Shown: positions 16,505 through 23,009 of the stretch, in pieces
Position numbering within the stretch: position 1 is the stretch's first letter
How the letters are laid out: every line of letters starts with the position of its first letter
DNA from: an uncultured Ruminococcus sp.
GTDB lineage: Bacteria; Bacillota; Clostridia; Oscillospirales; Acutalibacteraceae
Assembly: GCA_902765625.1 (NCBI GenBank)
Contig: CACXAO010000025.1
Span: forward strand, 1 to 48,756
Reading direction: 5' to 3'
Length of the DNA: 48,756 nt
Translations under genes and position numbers: made by a program
The notes under the pieces: generated by a model
What the model was told of the DNA's origin: nothing
Seen by the model: only the letters and a program-made list of their open reading frames with translations
The model's database searches: none

Positions 16505-18010
16505 TTATTTAAAATATGTTTTTAAGGTCTGCATATCTATCTTGCCGTTAGGCAGCGTCGGAAGCTTGTCGAGATTGACGAGCTTTCGGGGAACCATGAA
16601 TGCAGGCATGTTCTTTCTGAAATAAAGCACAATATCCTTTGAGGTAGCGTCGCCTGTATAGAACAGGTAGAGGTGCTCCTTAGGCTTATTGTAGAGCGAG
16701 CAGCAATCGGTAACGCCTTCAACCTTGCGCGCGGATTCTTCGATTTCGCCAAGCTCGATGCGGTGGCCGAGGTGCTTGATCTGTCTGTCCATTCTGCCGT
16801 GGAAATGCAGAATGCCGTCCTCATCAAAGCTTCCGAGGTCGCCTGTGCGGTAAATCAGCTCGCGGTAATTGGAGTTAAGCGGATTCTGGATAAACGCCTT
16901 CTCGGTATAAGCGGCGTTGCCGTAATAACCGAGCGCGAGGATTGGTCCGCTTACGCAGATCTCACCTGTTTCACCGGTCGCAACGGGCTTGTTGTCCTCG
17001 GTGAGAAGCGTGACCTTATAGTTATCGTACGGGGTGCCGATGGGCAGAACGGTATCGTCGTCGACCTTCTCCTTAACCACATAGTAGGTGCAGGATGCGG
17101 TTGCCTCGGTGGGACCGTACTGGTTGACATAGAGCACGTCGGGGAGGTTTTCCTGCCAGATTTTGAGGTACTTGCAGGGCATAACCGAACCGGAGAAGCA
17201 GAGCTTTTTGAGGTATTCGGGCTTGAGCACGTCAAACGCGCCGAGCTTTGCCGGAAGCTCTACGCCGGCTACGCTCCAGCAGAGAGCTGTGATTTTCTCT
17301 CTGTTGAGGGTTTCAAAGAGCGCGGTGGGTACCGCGAACTCGTTCTTGGGGATTACAAAGGTCGAAGCGCCGCGGCTGATCGGGAAGTAAATATCTCTGA
17401 TCGCGGCGATGTAATCGAGCGGCGACTGGTTGCCCAGAACGTCGGTGTCGTTGATATCGAGCACCTTGCTTACGGAGTCGATATATGTCATCAGGCTCTG
17501 GTGAGAGGTGATAACGCCCTTGGGCACGCCTGTGGAGCCGGAGGTGAAGATAACATAAAGCGGAGAAGTGCACACAAGGCTCTTCTCTCTCTGTCCGAGA
17601 AGCTCGTCCGACGCGGGATAGTCGATGATATCCTCCATCACAATGATGGTTCCGCGGAAATCAAGTCCCTGAGCGATATCGAGGTGCGCCTTGTCTACGA
17701 GCATGAAATCAGCCTTGATAACGCCGAGGATCTGATTCAGGCGCGTTACGGGCATATCGCCGTCCATAGGCGCATAGAAGCAGCCTGCTCTGACTGCGCC
17801 GAGGAAGCATGCGGGCGTGAAAATGTGTCTGCCCGACATAACCACTACAGGCGAACCGGCGGGAACAAGACGCGCGAGGTAGGTGCCGATCGAACGGGTG
17901 AGCTCATTAAACTGACGGAAGGTCAGCGAGTTCTCATTGTCCTTATAAGCGACTTTGTCGCCATATTTTTCCACTGCGGAATTAAGTCTGCAAAGTACCG
18001 AAGTTTCCAT
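16505..18010 (-). CDS. amino-acid adenylation enzyme (DltA-like)
   Basis: A 501-residue stand-alone adenylation enzyme that activates a carboxylate with ATP and loads it on a carrier protein. Core motifs: A3 TSGSTGVPKG (156-165), A4-like SPLDYIAAIRDIY (196-208), A5 NQYGPTEAT (296-304), A7 YRTGD (387-391), A8 GRMDRQIKHLGHRIELGEIE (405-424), and A10 PNGK with catalytic Lys490. Asp199 falls where NRPS and DltA enzymes bind the substrate amino group, which argues for an amino acid. Identity is not readable; D-Ala, Glu or another are possible. ATG 18010 has GGGAG upstream; a TTG at 18031 is less likely. It opens the five-gene operon behind a strong promoter. Confidence 0.87.
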   Translation of the reverse strand: METSVLCRLNSAVEKYGDKVAYKDNENSLTFRQFNELTRSIGTYLARLVPAGSPVVVMSGRHIFTPACFLGAVRAGCFYAPMDGDMPVTRLNQILGVIKADFMLVDKAHLDIAQGLDFRGTIIVMEDIIDYPASDELLGQREKSLVCTSPLYVIFTSGSTGVPKGVITSHQSLMTYIDSVSKVLDINDTDVLGNQSPLDYIAAIRDIYFPISRGASTFVIPKNEFAVPTALFETLNREKITALCWSVAGVELPAKLGAFDVLKPEYLKKLCFSGSVMPCKYLKIWQENLPDVLYVNQYGPTEATASCTYYVVKEKVDDDTVLPIGTPYDNYKVTLLTEDNKPVATGETGEICVSGPILALGYYGNAAYTEKAFIQNPLNSNYRELIYRTGDLGSFDEDGILHFHGRMDRQIKHLGHRIELGEIEESARKVEGVTDCCSLYNKPKEHLYLFYTGDATSKDIVLYFRKNMPAFMVPRKLVNLDKLPTLPNGKIDMQTLKTYFK

Positions 18011-18065
18011 AATACTCCCTTTTTGTAACAAAGTTGTTTCCGTTTTGTCTTTTTATTCACTAAAT

Positions 18066-18094
18066 ATTATAATATAACGAAGTCAAATGGTCAA
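18066..18094 (-). promoter_or_regulatory. promoter of the Dlt-like operon
   Basis: Minus-strand -35 TTGACC (18089-18094) and perfect -10 TATAAT (18066-18071) with a 17-nt spacer. The leader would be about 50 nt. Confidence 0.82.
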
Positions 18095-18143
18095 GCATTT
18101 AATTGATTTTTTAAGAGAATTTGGCAATTTTCTAAATGGTTAC

Positions 18144-18191
18144 AATACGCGAAACCTGTTTTTGTTATTGTTACCAAAAACAGCGCGTATT
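18144..18191. repeat. long inverted repeat between the methyltransferase gene and the Dlt-like operon
   Basis: AATACGCG (18144-18151) pairs with CGCGTATT (18184-18191), and CTGTTTTTG (18156-18164) with CAAAAACAG (18175-18183). This gives a 17-bp perfect stem interrupted by a 4-nt bulge (aaac). No U-tract follows on either strand. It may end or process the upstream methyltransferase transcript. Confidence 0.65.
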
Positions 18192-18216
18192 ATTTGTCTG
18201 TATTCACCAATCAGAA

Positions 18217-19332
18217 TCACTTAAAAAATTGATACACCTGACATTTAAGCGTGCCGTTGTAGAGCTTTCGGCGTTTGTCGGCACGTCTGCCGAAAATTTT
18301 CTCAAAATCGTCGTCCGGTGTGATAATCGTATAGCTCTTTCCCTTTTCGCGGCGGAACTTCTCTCCCATTGTTTTGTACAGCTCCTCAGCGGCGCGCACG
18401 TCAAGCAAACGCTCTCCGTAGGGCGGATTGGTGATGACGGTTTCAAACCCGTCAGAGAGTCTGAAATCGCGGATGTCGCGCTTCTCGAAGGTAATATACT
18501 CCCCTACTCCAGCGAGCTCCGCATTGTGAGCGGCGGTTTCCAGCGCTCCGCGGTCGATGTCGCTGCCCAGCGCGCTGAAAGTGATATCGCTGCGGATTTT
18601 CTCTCTTGCCTCAGCCTTGGCGCGTTCAAACGCCTCCTTGGGAACGCAGCTCCAGCGTTCGCAGGCGAAATAGCGGTTCATGCCCGGCGCGATGTTCTTT
18701 GCCTTCATAGCCGCTTCAATCAGAATCGTTCCGCTGCCGCACATCGGGTCGCGGACAAAGTGGTTTTGCCGCACACGCGCAAGCTCCGCCATTGCAGCCG
18801 CGAGGGTTTCCTTTATCGGGGCGTCGTTGGAATCCGCGCGGTAGCCTCGCTTATGCAGACCGGCGCCCGAGGTGTCGAGCAAAATGCTGACCCGGTCTTT
18901 CATTATCAAAAACTGAATCTGATGCACCGGACCCGTTTCCTCGAACCACGAGAGCAGGTAACGCTCCGACAAACGCGAGACAACCGCCTTTTTGACTATT
19001 TTCTGGCAGTCGGGAACGCTCATCAGCTTTGAGCTGAGGCACCTGCCCTTGACGGGAAAGGCGTCGCTCATGCCGATGAAATTCTCCCATTCAACCGCCT
19101 TTACGCCCTCAAAGAGCTGCTCAAAGGTGGTTGCCTCAAACTCGGCTAAGAGTATGTGGATTCTCTCGGCATAGCGTGAATTGACGCTTGCCTTCGCGAG
19201 AGTATTGAAATCTCCCTCAAAGAGCACCCTGCCGTTTTCGGCGCGGACGTTCTCTATACCGAGAAATTTCAGCTCGTTTGCGCAGATACCCTCAAGTCCG
19301 AAGATACACGGCGCTGAAAATGTGAGCTTCAT
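18217..19332 (-). CDS. THUMP-domain 23S rRNA guanine-N2 methyltransferase (RlmL/YpsC-like)
   Basis: A 371-residue SAM-dependent methyltransferase. An N-terminal ferredoxin-like and THUMP region (about 1-155) binds RNA. The catalytic part has RDPMCGSGTILIEAA (SAM-binding) and the N2-methylation motif NPPYGERL. RlmL-type enzymes make m2G in 23S rRNA; the E. coli target is G2445. The length matches the short, single-activity Gram-positive form (YpsC) and not the fused RlmKL. ATG 19332 is preceded by AAGGAG. It follows hpf with a terminator between, so it may depend on readthrough or an unseen promoter. Confidence 0.87.
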   Translation of the reverse strand: MKLTFSAPCIFGLEGICANELKFLGIENVRAENGRVLFEGDFNTLAKASVNSRYAERIHILLAEFEATTFEQLFEGVKAVEWENFIGMSDAFPVKGRCLSSKLMSVPDCQKIVKKAVVSRLSERYLLSWFEETGPVHQIQFLIMKDRVSILLDTSGAGLHKRGYRADSNDAPIKETLAAAMAELARVRQNHFVRDPMCGSGTILIEAAMKAKNIAPGMNRYFACERWSCVPKEAFERAKAEAREKIRSDITFSALGSDIDRGALETAAHNAELAGVGEYITFEKRDIRDFRLSDGFETVITNPPYGERLLDVRAAEELYKTMGEKFRREKGKSYTIITPDDDFEKIFGRRADKRRKLYNGTLKCQVYQFFK

Positions 19333-19349
19333 ATTTTTTGCTCCTTACT

Positions 19350-19376
19350 AAAGAAAAGGGGCGGATAACCCGCCCC
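19350..19376 (-). terminator. intrinsic terminator of hpf
   Basis: GGGGCGG (19358-19364) pairs with CCGCCCC (19370-19376). The minus strand then reads TTTTCTTT. It lies 19 nt after the hpf stop and just before the ribosome-binding site of the methyltransferase gene. Confidence 0.8.
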
Positions 19377-19395
19377 GTGAGAATATTCTTACCTG

Positions 19396-19926
19396 TTACG
19401 ACGGCTCTAATACGCCGTAGTTGCCGTCCTTACGCTTGTAAACAACATTGATGTCGTTTGTTTCGGCGTTACGGAACATAAAGAAATCGTGGTTAACCAT
19501 GTTCATCTCGAGGATAGCTTCCTCTATGGTGAGCGGCTTAACGATAACCTGCTTGGTGCGGACAACCTTGTACTCATCCTCAACCACTGCCTCTTCGGCG
19601 GTCATTTCGGCGATGATGTCATTCAGGCTGCCGGTTTTGATGCGCTTTTCAAGACGGGTCTTGTTCTTGCGAATCTGCCTCGTCATGATATCTATTACCC
19701 GATCGAGCGCGTCGTTCATCTCGGGCATAGTGCTCTCTGCGCGGTATACCATCGCCTTGTCGCGGATGGTCATTTCGACAGTCTGACGGTTCTTTTCAAG
19801 GGTGACAACCACATTTACAACCGCTTCCTCGGAGAAGAGCTTTTTGAATTTCTTCAGCTTCTTTTCGACTCTCTCCTTGAAGTTGTCTCTGAGGTTAACT
19901 TTTCTTGCTGTGTAGACGATTCTCAT
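19396..19926 (-). CDS. hpf: long-form ribosome hibernation promoting factor
   Basis: A 176-residue long HPF. The N-terminal domain (about 1-100, MRIVYTARKVNLRDNF onward, with a basic patch) sits in the 30S decoding region. The C-terminal domain (about 118-174, KPLTIEEAILEMNMVNHDF ... NVVYKRKDGNYG) dimerises to join two 70S ribosomes into inactive 100S particles in slow growth. Length is normal for Bacillota. ATG 19926 has GGGAGG about 8 nt upstream. It follows the S1 gene by 61 nt without a strong promoter that I can see. Confidence 0.95.
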   Translation of the reverse strand: MRIVYTARKVNLRDNFKERVEKKLKKFKKLFSEEAVVNVVVTLEKNRQTVEMTIRDKAMVYRAESTMPEMNDALDRVIDIMTRQIRKNKTRLEKRIKTGSLNDIIAEMTAEEAVVEDEYKVVRTKQVIVKPLTIEEAILEMNMVNHDFFMFRNAETNDINVVYKRKDGNYGVLEPS

Positions 19927-19987
19927 AAAATTGCCTCCCTTATTAAATTTTCCTGTATCTCAGCGTTTATGCAACGCCTGATTTGCC

Positions 19988-20482
19988 TTATCTTCTGCCG
20001 TTGCCGTTGCCTCTGCGGCTGTAGCCCCGGCTCTCTCCTCCGCGCTTGAGGTCGCTCATCTTATCCTCGCTGGTCTGCTTGAAGCGCGACATCATATCCT
20101 CAAAGGTAGAGGGCGCGCTCTTGCGTGAGCTCTGCCACTCGTAATCTCCCGGAGAGGTTACCGGCGGCGCCGGCTTATAGGGCTGTCGGGGTGCGCTGTG
20201 CTGGTCCCTGGGCTGCTTTGGTCCCCTGGGCTGCTTCTTCTGCTGATCCTTTGGCAGTGCCTGCTTGATGGAAAGACTGATTTTTCCGTCGTTCATCGAG
20301 AGCACCTTGACCTTGACCGTCTGACCGACCTTTACAAAATCGCCGATCTCGTTGATAAAGGTGGGCGCTACCTCTGAAATATGTACCATACCCGTTTTGG
20401 AATTCGGCAAATCTACAAACGCACCGAATTTTGTGATTCCCGAAACCTTACCCTCGAGAATCATTCCGACTTCAATCGCCAT
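19988..20482 (-). CDS. S1-domain RNA-binding protein (YabR-like) with basic tail
   Basis: A 164-residue protein. Residues 3-75 form an S1 RNA-binding OB fold (GMILEGKVSGITKFGAFVDL, GMVHISEVA, VKVKVLSMNDGKISLSIKQA). The rest is a Pro/Gln/Arg-rich unstructured tail ending in RRGNGNGRR. B. subtilis yabR, also next to divIC, is the likely counterpart; these proteins associate with ribosomes or RNA but their job is unclear. No Shine-Dalgarno lies directly before ATG 20482; the nearest AGGAG is about 22 nt upstream, inside divIC. Coupling to divIC, whose stop is 9 nt away, is likely. Confidence 0.88.
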   Translation of the reverse strand: MAIEVGMILEGKVSGITKFGAFVDLPNSKTGMVHISEVAPTFINEIGDFVKVGQTVKVKVLSMNDGKISLSIKQALPKDQQKKQPRGPKQPRDQHSAPRQPYKPAPPVTSPGDYEWQSSRKSAPSTFEDMMSRFKQTSEDKMSDLKRGGESRGYSRRGNGNGRR

Positions 20483-20491
20483 AAATTGTTT

Positions 20492-20803
20492 TTAATCCGA
20501 AAGCTCCTGCCCGGTGTAGCCGCGTACCTTTTCGATGTAATTCGACTGGATCTCAACTACGTTGATCTGCTGCTGCAGCTCGCTGAGCTCAGCGCGCTTT
20601 TCGGCTATCCGCACGTTCTGATTAATAATGGTGATTACCGCATAGAACGCGAAGCCGATTGCCGCGGCATAAAGCAGAAGATAACGCCATTTGCGTTTCT
20701 TCTTGACCGGTGCTACCTCCTGGGGTCCCTCTGCGGAAGCCGCTTTGGAAGCGCCGGTTGCCTGTGCCTTTTTAGTGGCGGGCTTATTCTTTTTCAATGC
20801 CAT
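20492..20803 (-). CDS. divIC: septum formation initiator DivIC/FtsB family
   Basis: A 103-residue bitopic division protein. It has a basic, low-complexity cytoplasmic head (about 1-38), one membrane segment (about 42-61, YLLLYAAAIGFAFYAVITII) and an extracellular coiled coil (about 62-95) with leucine heptads, the layout of DivIC/FtsB, which joins FtsL and DivIB in the divisome. The start is ATG 20803 (MALKKNKP) with AAAGGAA upstream; earlier ATG codons in frame lack a site. It sits between yabQ and the S1 gene exactly as in B. subtilis. Confidence 0.88.
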   Translation of the reverse strand: MALKKNKPATKKAQATGASKAASAEGPQEVAPVKKKRKWRYLLLYAAAIGFAFYAVITIINQNVRIAEKRAELSELQQQINVVEIQSNYIEKVRGYTGQELSD

Positions 20804-20837
20804 ATTCATTTCCTTTATCATCAAAATTGTTGCATAC

Positions 20838-21251
20838 TTACTTTTTACCTCTTACATTATACAATATCTTGCGGCAGATTTTCAATAGCTTTTTTGCAAA
20901 TAATTTTGATTTTCTTAAAATTTTGTTTAGTATTTTCCGACAAAGGCGAACCGCAGGGCTATAAAGGATAAAAACAAGCCTTCCTACGCTGAAACGGTAT
21001 GCTGCAAATCCGACTGCGGCTCCGGCGAAGATGTAAAAGCGCACGTATCCCTGAATAAATCCGACCGAAAACAAAAAGCAGGCGACGGCGCTCACGAGCA
21101 TAAACAGCATATCCAGCACGAAAACCGCCGCCCTGCCCGGAGAAAAGGTATAGCGGACAAACTTCAGCGCTCCGTAAAACACCCCTAGTGCCGCGCCGAG
21201 TACCATTGACCACAAAAACGCGCCCGACTGCTGGGCAAAGCTAAGTTCCAT
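20838..21251 (-). CDS. yabQ: spore cortex biosynthesis protein YabQ
   Basis: A 137-residue membrane protein with about four hydrophobic segments in residues 8-100 and a basic cytoplasmic tail. YabQ is needed for cortex peptidoglycan formation in B. subtilis and is made in the mother cell. Homology is modest in sequence, but size, topology (FAQQSGAFLWSMVLGAALG at the N-terminus) and the place between yabP and divIC agree. The ATG lies 2 nt after the yabP stop codon, so the two are co-translated. Confidence 0.87.
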   Translation of the reverse strand: MELSFAQQSGAFLWSMVLGAALGVFYGALKFVRYTFSPGRAAVFVLDMLFMLVSAVACFLFSVGFIQGYVRFYIFAGAAVGFAAYRFSVGRLVFILYSPAVRLCRKILNKILRKSKLFAKKLLKICRKILYNVRGKK

Positions 21252-21253
21252 GT

Positions 21254-21520
21254 CTACTTAAACAGACGTGACAGCTTTGACTGTCTGCTGTCGCCGCCGA
21301 AATACTGCAGTGAGTTGATTTTTCCGTCGACCGACACGTCTCCCGTTTCGAGATTCAGCTTGTCGATATGCAGATTACTTCCCTTTATTATCAGGGTTCC
21401 GTCTACGGTGCGCACAGAAACGGTCTCCTCGTTGAAGCCGTTTACATCCTCGGCGCCCGTTATCGCGAGATTTTTGCGGCTGTCGAGCATTAGCGTATGT
21501 TTTTTCTTTACCGGTTCCAT
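21254..21520 (-). CDS. yabP: sporulation protein YabP
   Basis: An 88-residue YabP/YqfC-family protein. These small mother-cell proteins are required for sporulation and are linked to the spore envelope. Typical features are HTLMLDSRKNLAITGAEDV, the segment VRTVDGTLIIKGSNLHI and the C-terminal GKINSLQYF. The start ATG 21520 has GGAGG upstream, and that site lies in the right arm of a long hairpin (see 21527-21565), so translation may be repressed when the hairpin forms. Confidence 0.92.
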   Translation of the reverse strand: MEPVKKKHTLMLDSRKNLAITGAEDVNGFNEETVSVRTVDGTLIIKGSNLHIDKLNLETGDVSVDGKINSLQYFGGDSRQSKLSRLFK

Positions 21521-21526
21521 AAAAAT

Positions 21527-21565
21527 AACCTCCGTACTGACGATACATTTCAGTATACGGAGGTT
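21527..21565 (-). promoter_or_regulatory. hairpin covering the yabP ribosome-binding site, possibly a terminator
   Basis: On the minus strand AACCTCCGTATACTGA (21565-21550) pairs with TCAGTACGGAGGTT (21540-21527), 14 bp with a 2-nt bulge and a 9-nt loop. The right arm contains the GGAGG of yabP. The following TATTTTTAT could also act as a terminator U-tract for rqcP. Confidence 0.7.
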
Positions 21566-21574
21566 AAACTCAAT

Positions 21575-21817
21575 TTATGACACGGGACTGTACATTGTAT
21601 CGGCGTCCTCCTTGCGGACGACCTCTTTGACCTCGGTGACCTTTACCTTGACGCTTCTCGCGCCGAGGGTGATTTCGATCACGTCGCCGACCTTTACGTC
21701 GTATGATGCTCTGGCGATTTTGCCGTTTACGGAGATTTTTCCGGCGTCGCATGCCTCGTTTGCAACGGTTCTGCGCTTGATAAGACGCGAAACCTTCAGG
21801 TATTTATCTAATCTCAT
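21575..21817 (-). CDS. rqcP: S4-domain ribosome quality control protein RqcP (YabO)
   Basis: An 80-residue protein that is nearly all S4 RNA-binding domain (MRLDKYLKVSRLIKRRTVANEACDAG to residue 60). B. subtilis YabO, now RqcP, binds obstructed 50S subunits with RqcH and supports poly-alanine tailing of stalled chains. Length and the motif RLDKYLKVSRLIKRR fit, as does synteny with mazG and yabP. The related Hsp15 is longer. ATG 21817 has AAGGAG 5 nt upstream. It is separated from hup by a terminator. Confidence 0.92.
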   Translation of the reverse strand: MRLDKYLKVSRLIKRRTVANEACDAGKISVNGKIARASYDVKVGDVIEITLGARSVKVKVTEVKEVVRKEDADTMYSPVS

Positions 21818-21833
21818 TCCGACTCCTTAAAGC

Positions 21834-21857
21834 AAAAAGAGCCTTGCGGCTCTTTTG
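21834..21857 (-). terminator. intrinsic terminator of hup
   Basis: The minus strand reads AAAAGAGCC-GCAA-GGCTCTTTT followed by TGCTTT: a short perfect stem with a GCAA tetraloop and T-run. It lies 10 nt after the hup stop codon and before rqcP. Confidence 0.88.
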
Positions 21858-21867
21858 ACGAAAGCAA

Positions 21868-22143
21868 TTACTTGTTTACGATATCCTTGAAGCCCTTGCC
21901 TGCCTTGAATGCGGGAACCTTGGAAGCGGGAATCTCGATGGAATTGCCGGTTCTGGGGTCTACGCCTGTTCTGGCATTTCTCTGGCGCTGCTCAAATGTG
22001 CCGAAGCCTGTGAGCTGAATCTTGTCGCCCTCTGCAACTGCGTTGATGATTGTGTCAATAGTAGCGTTGATTGCCTTCTCGGCATCCTTTTTTGAAAGAC
22101 CGCTCTGCTCCGCAACAGCGGCGATGAGATCTGTTTTTTTCAT
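21868..22143 (-). CDS. hup: DNA-binding protein HU
   Basis: A 91-residue HU, the abundant dimeric nucleoid protein that bends and wraps DNA. Seen: MKKTDLIAAVAEQSGLSKKD, the conserved GFGTFEQRQRNARTGVDPRT of the DNA-binding arm, and PAFKAGKGFKDIV. The start is ATG 22143, 9 nt after GGAGG; a TTG two codons earlier is too near that site. It follows mazG by 2 nt and is ended by a good terminator. Synteny with spoVB and mazG is common in Clostridia. Confidence 0.97.
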   Translation of the reverse strand: MKKTDLIAAVAEQSGLSKKDAEKAINATIDTIINAVAEGDKIQLTGFGTFEQRQRNARTGVDPRTGNSIEIPASKVPAFKAGKGFKDIVNK

Positions 22144-22145
22144 CT

Positions 22146-22964
22146 TCAATTACCTCCATAAATCTTTTGTTTTTGAATATGCTTAACTTCCTCCCAAAGG
22201 GAATCAAGTTGCGTCATTGATGCTTCCTTAACGTCTATGCCCTGCTCCTTCGCGAGAGCCTCAAGCATAGCGAAGCGTGTGATAAACTTGTCGCAGGCTT
22301 TATACAGCGCGTGCTCGCTGTCGATTTTCAGGAAACGCGAGACGTTTACAACGGTGAAAAGCACGTCGCCGATCTCCTCCATCTGGTTATCGGCGTTGCC
22401 CAGCGTTATCGCCACGTTAAGCTCGTTGCACTCCTCGGTAAGCTTGGTCATCGCGCCCTCTGCGTCGTCCCAGTCAAAGCCGACCTTTGAGGCCTTTTTC
22501 TGGATCTCTTCGCTGCGCATAAGCGCGGGAAGCGCACGGGAAACACTGTCCATCGCCTCGGAATAGGTGGTCTGCGACTTGGTTTTCATCTTAACGGCGT
22601 CCCAGTTCGAAAGCGCCTGATTGGCGTCCTCAGCGTTCTTGTCGCCGAAAACATGGGGATGGCGGACAATCAGCTTTCTGCAGATACCGTCGCACACGTC
22701 GCCGATATCAAAGCTGTTTTCCTCTCTCTCCATTTCGCAGTGGAGCGCTACCTGAAGCAGTACGTCGCCGAGCTCTTCTTTGAGAAGCGCCTTGTCGTCG
22801 TTATCGATCGCCTCAATAGCCTCATAGGTCTCCTCAATAAAGTTGGAGCGTATAGACTTGTGCGTCTGTTCCCTGTCCCAGGGACATCCGTCCGGGGAAC
22901 GGAGAATTTTGACAATCTCAATGAGGTCGTCAAAGTTATATTTTTCTTTTATCGGGTAATCCAT
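22146..22964 (-). CDS. mazG: nucleoside triphosphate pyrophosphohydrolase MazG
   Basis: A 272-residue MazG with two all-alpha NTP-PPase domains. It hydrolyses (d)NTPs to NMP and pyrophosphate and may clear damaged nucleotides. Domain 1 has LRSPDGCPWDREQTH and EETYEAIEAI with the metal-binding ELGDVLLQV. Domain 2 has KLTEECNELNVAI and EEIGDVLFTVVNV. The B. subtilis YabN N-terminal methylase domain is absent, so this is the short form. ATG 22964 is preceded by CGGAGA. Confidence 0.95.
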   Translation of the reverse strand: MDYPIKEKYNFDDLIEIVKILRSPDGCPWDREQTHKSIRSNFIEETYEAIEAIDNDDKALLKEELGDVLLQVALHCEMEREENSFDIGDVCDGICRKLIVRHPHVFGDKNAEDANQALSNWDAVKMKTKSQTTYSEAMDSVSRALPALMRSEEIQKKASKVGFDWDDAEGAMTKLTEECNELNVAITLGNADNQMEEIGDVLFTVVNVSRFLKIDSEHALYKACDKFITRFAMLEALAKEQGIDVKEASMTQLDSLWEEVKHIQKQKIYGGN

Positions 22965-23009
22965 ATTATTTCTCCGAATACAGCGTGTTTTTGCCCACAG
23001 TATTCTATT

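Noticed and set aside
12107..18010. Canonical dltABCD operon
   Set aside because: An extra decarboxylase gene interrupts it, the order differs, and no DltX was seen; D-alanine cannot be assumed.
15341..18028. Two long plus-strand open frames (about 320 and 450 codons) opposite the decarboxylase and adenylation genes
   Set aside because: They mirror strong minus-strand genes, are rich in residues typical of antisense frames and show no known motif or start site.
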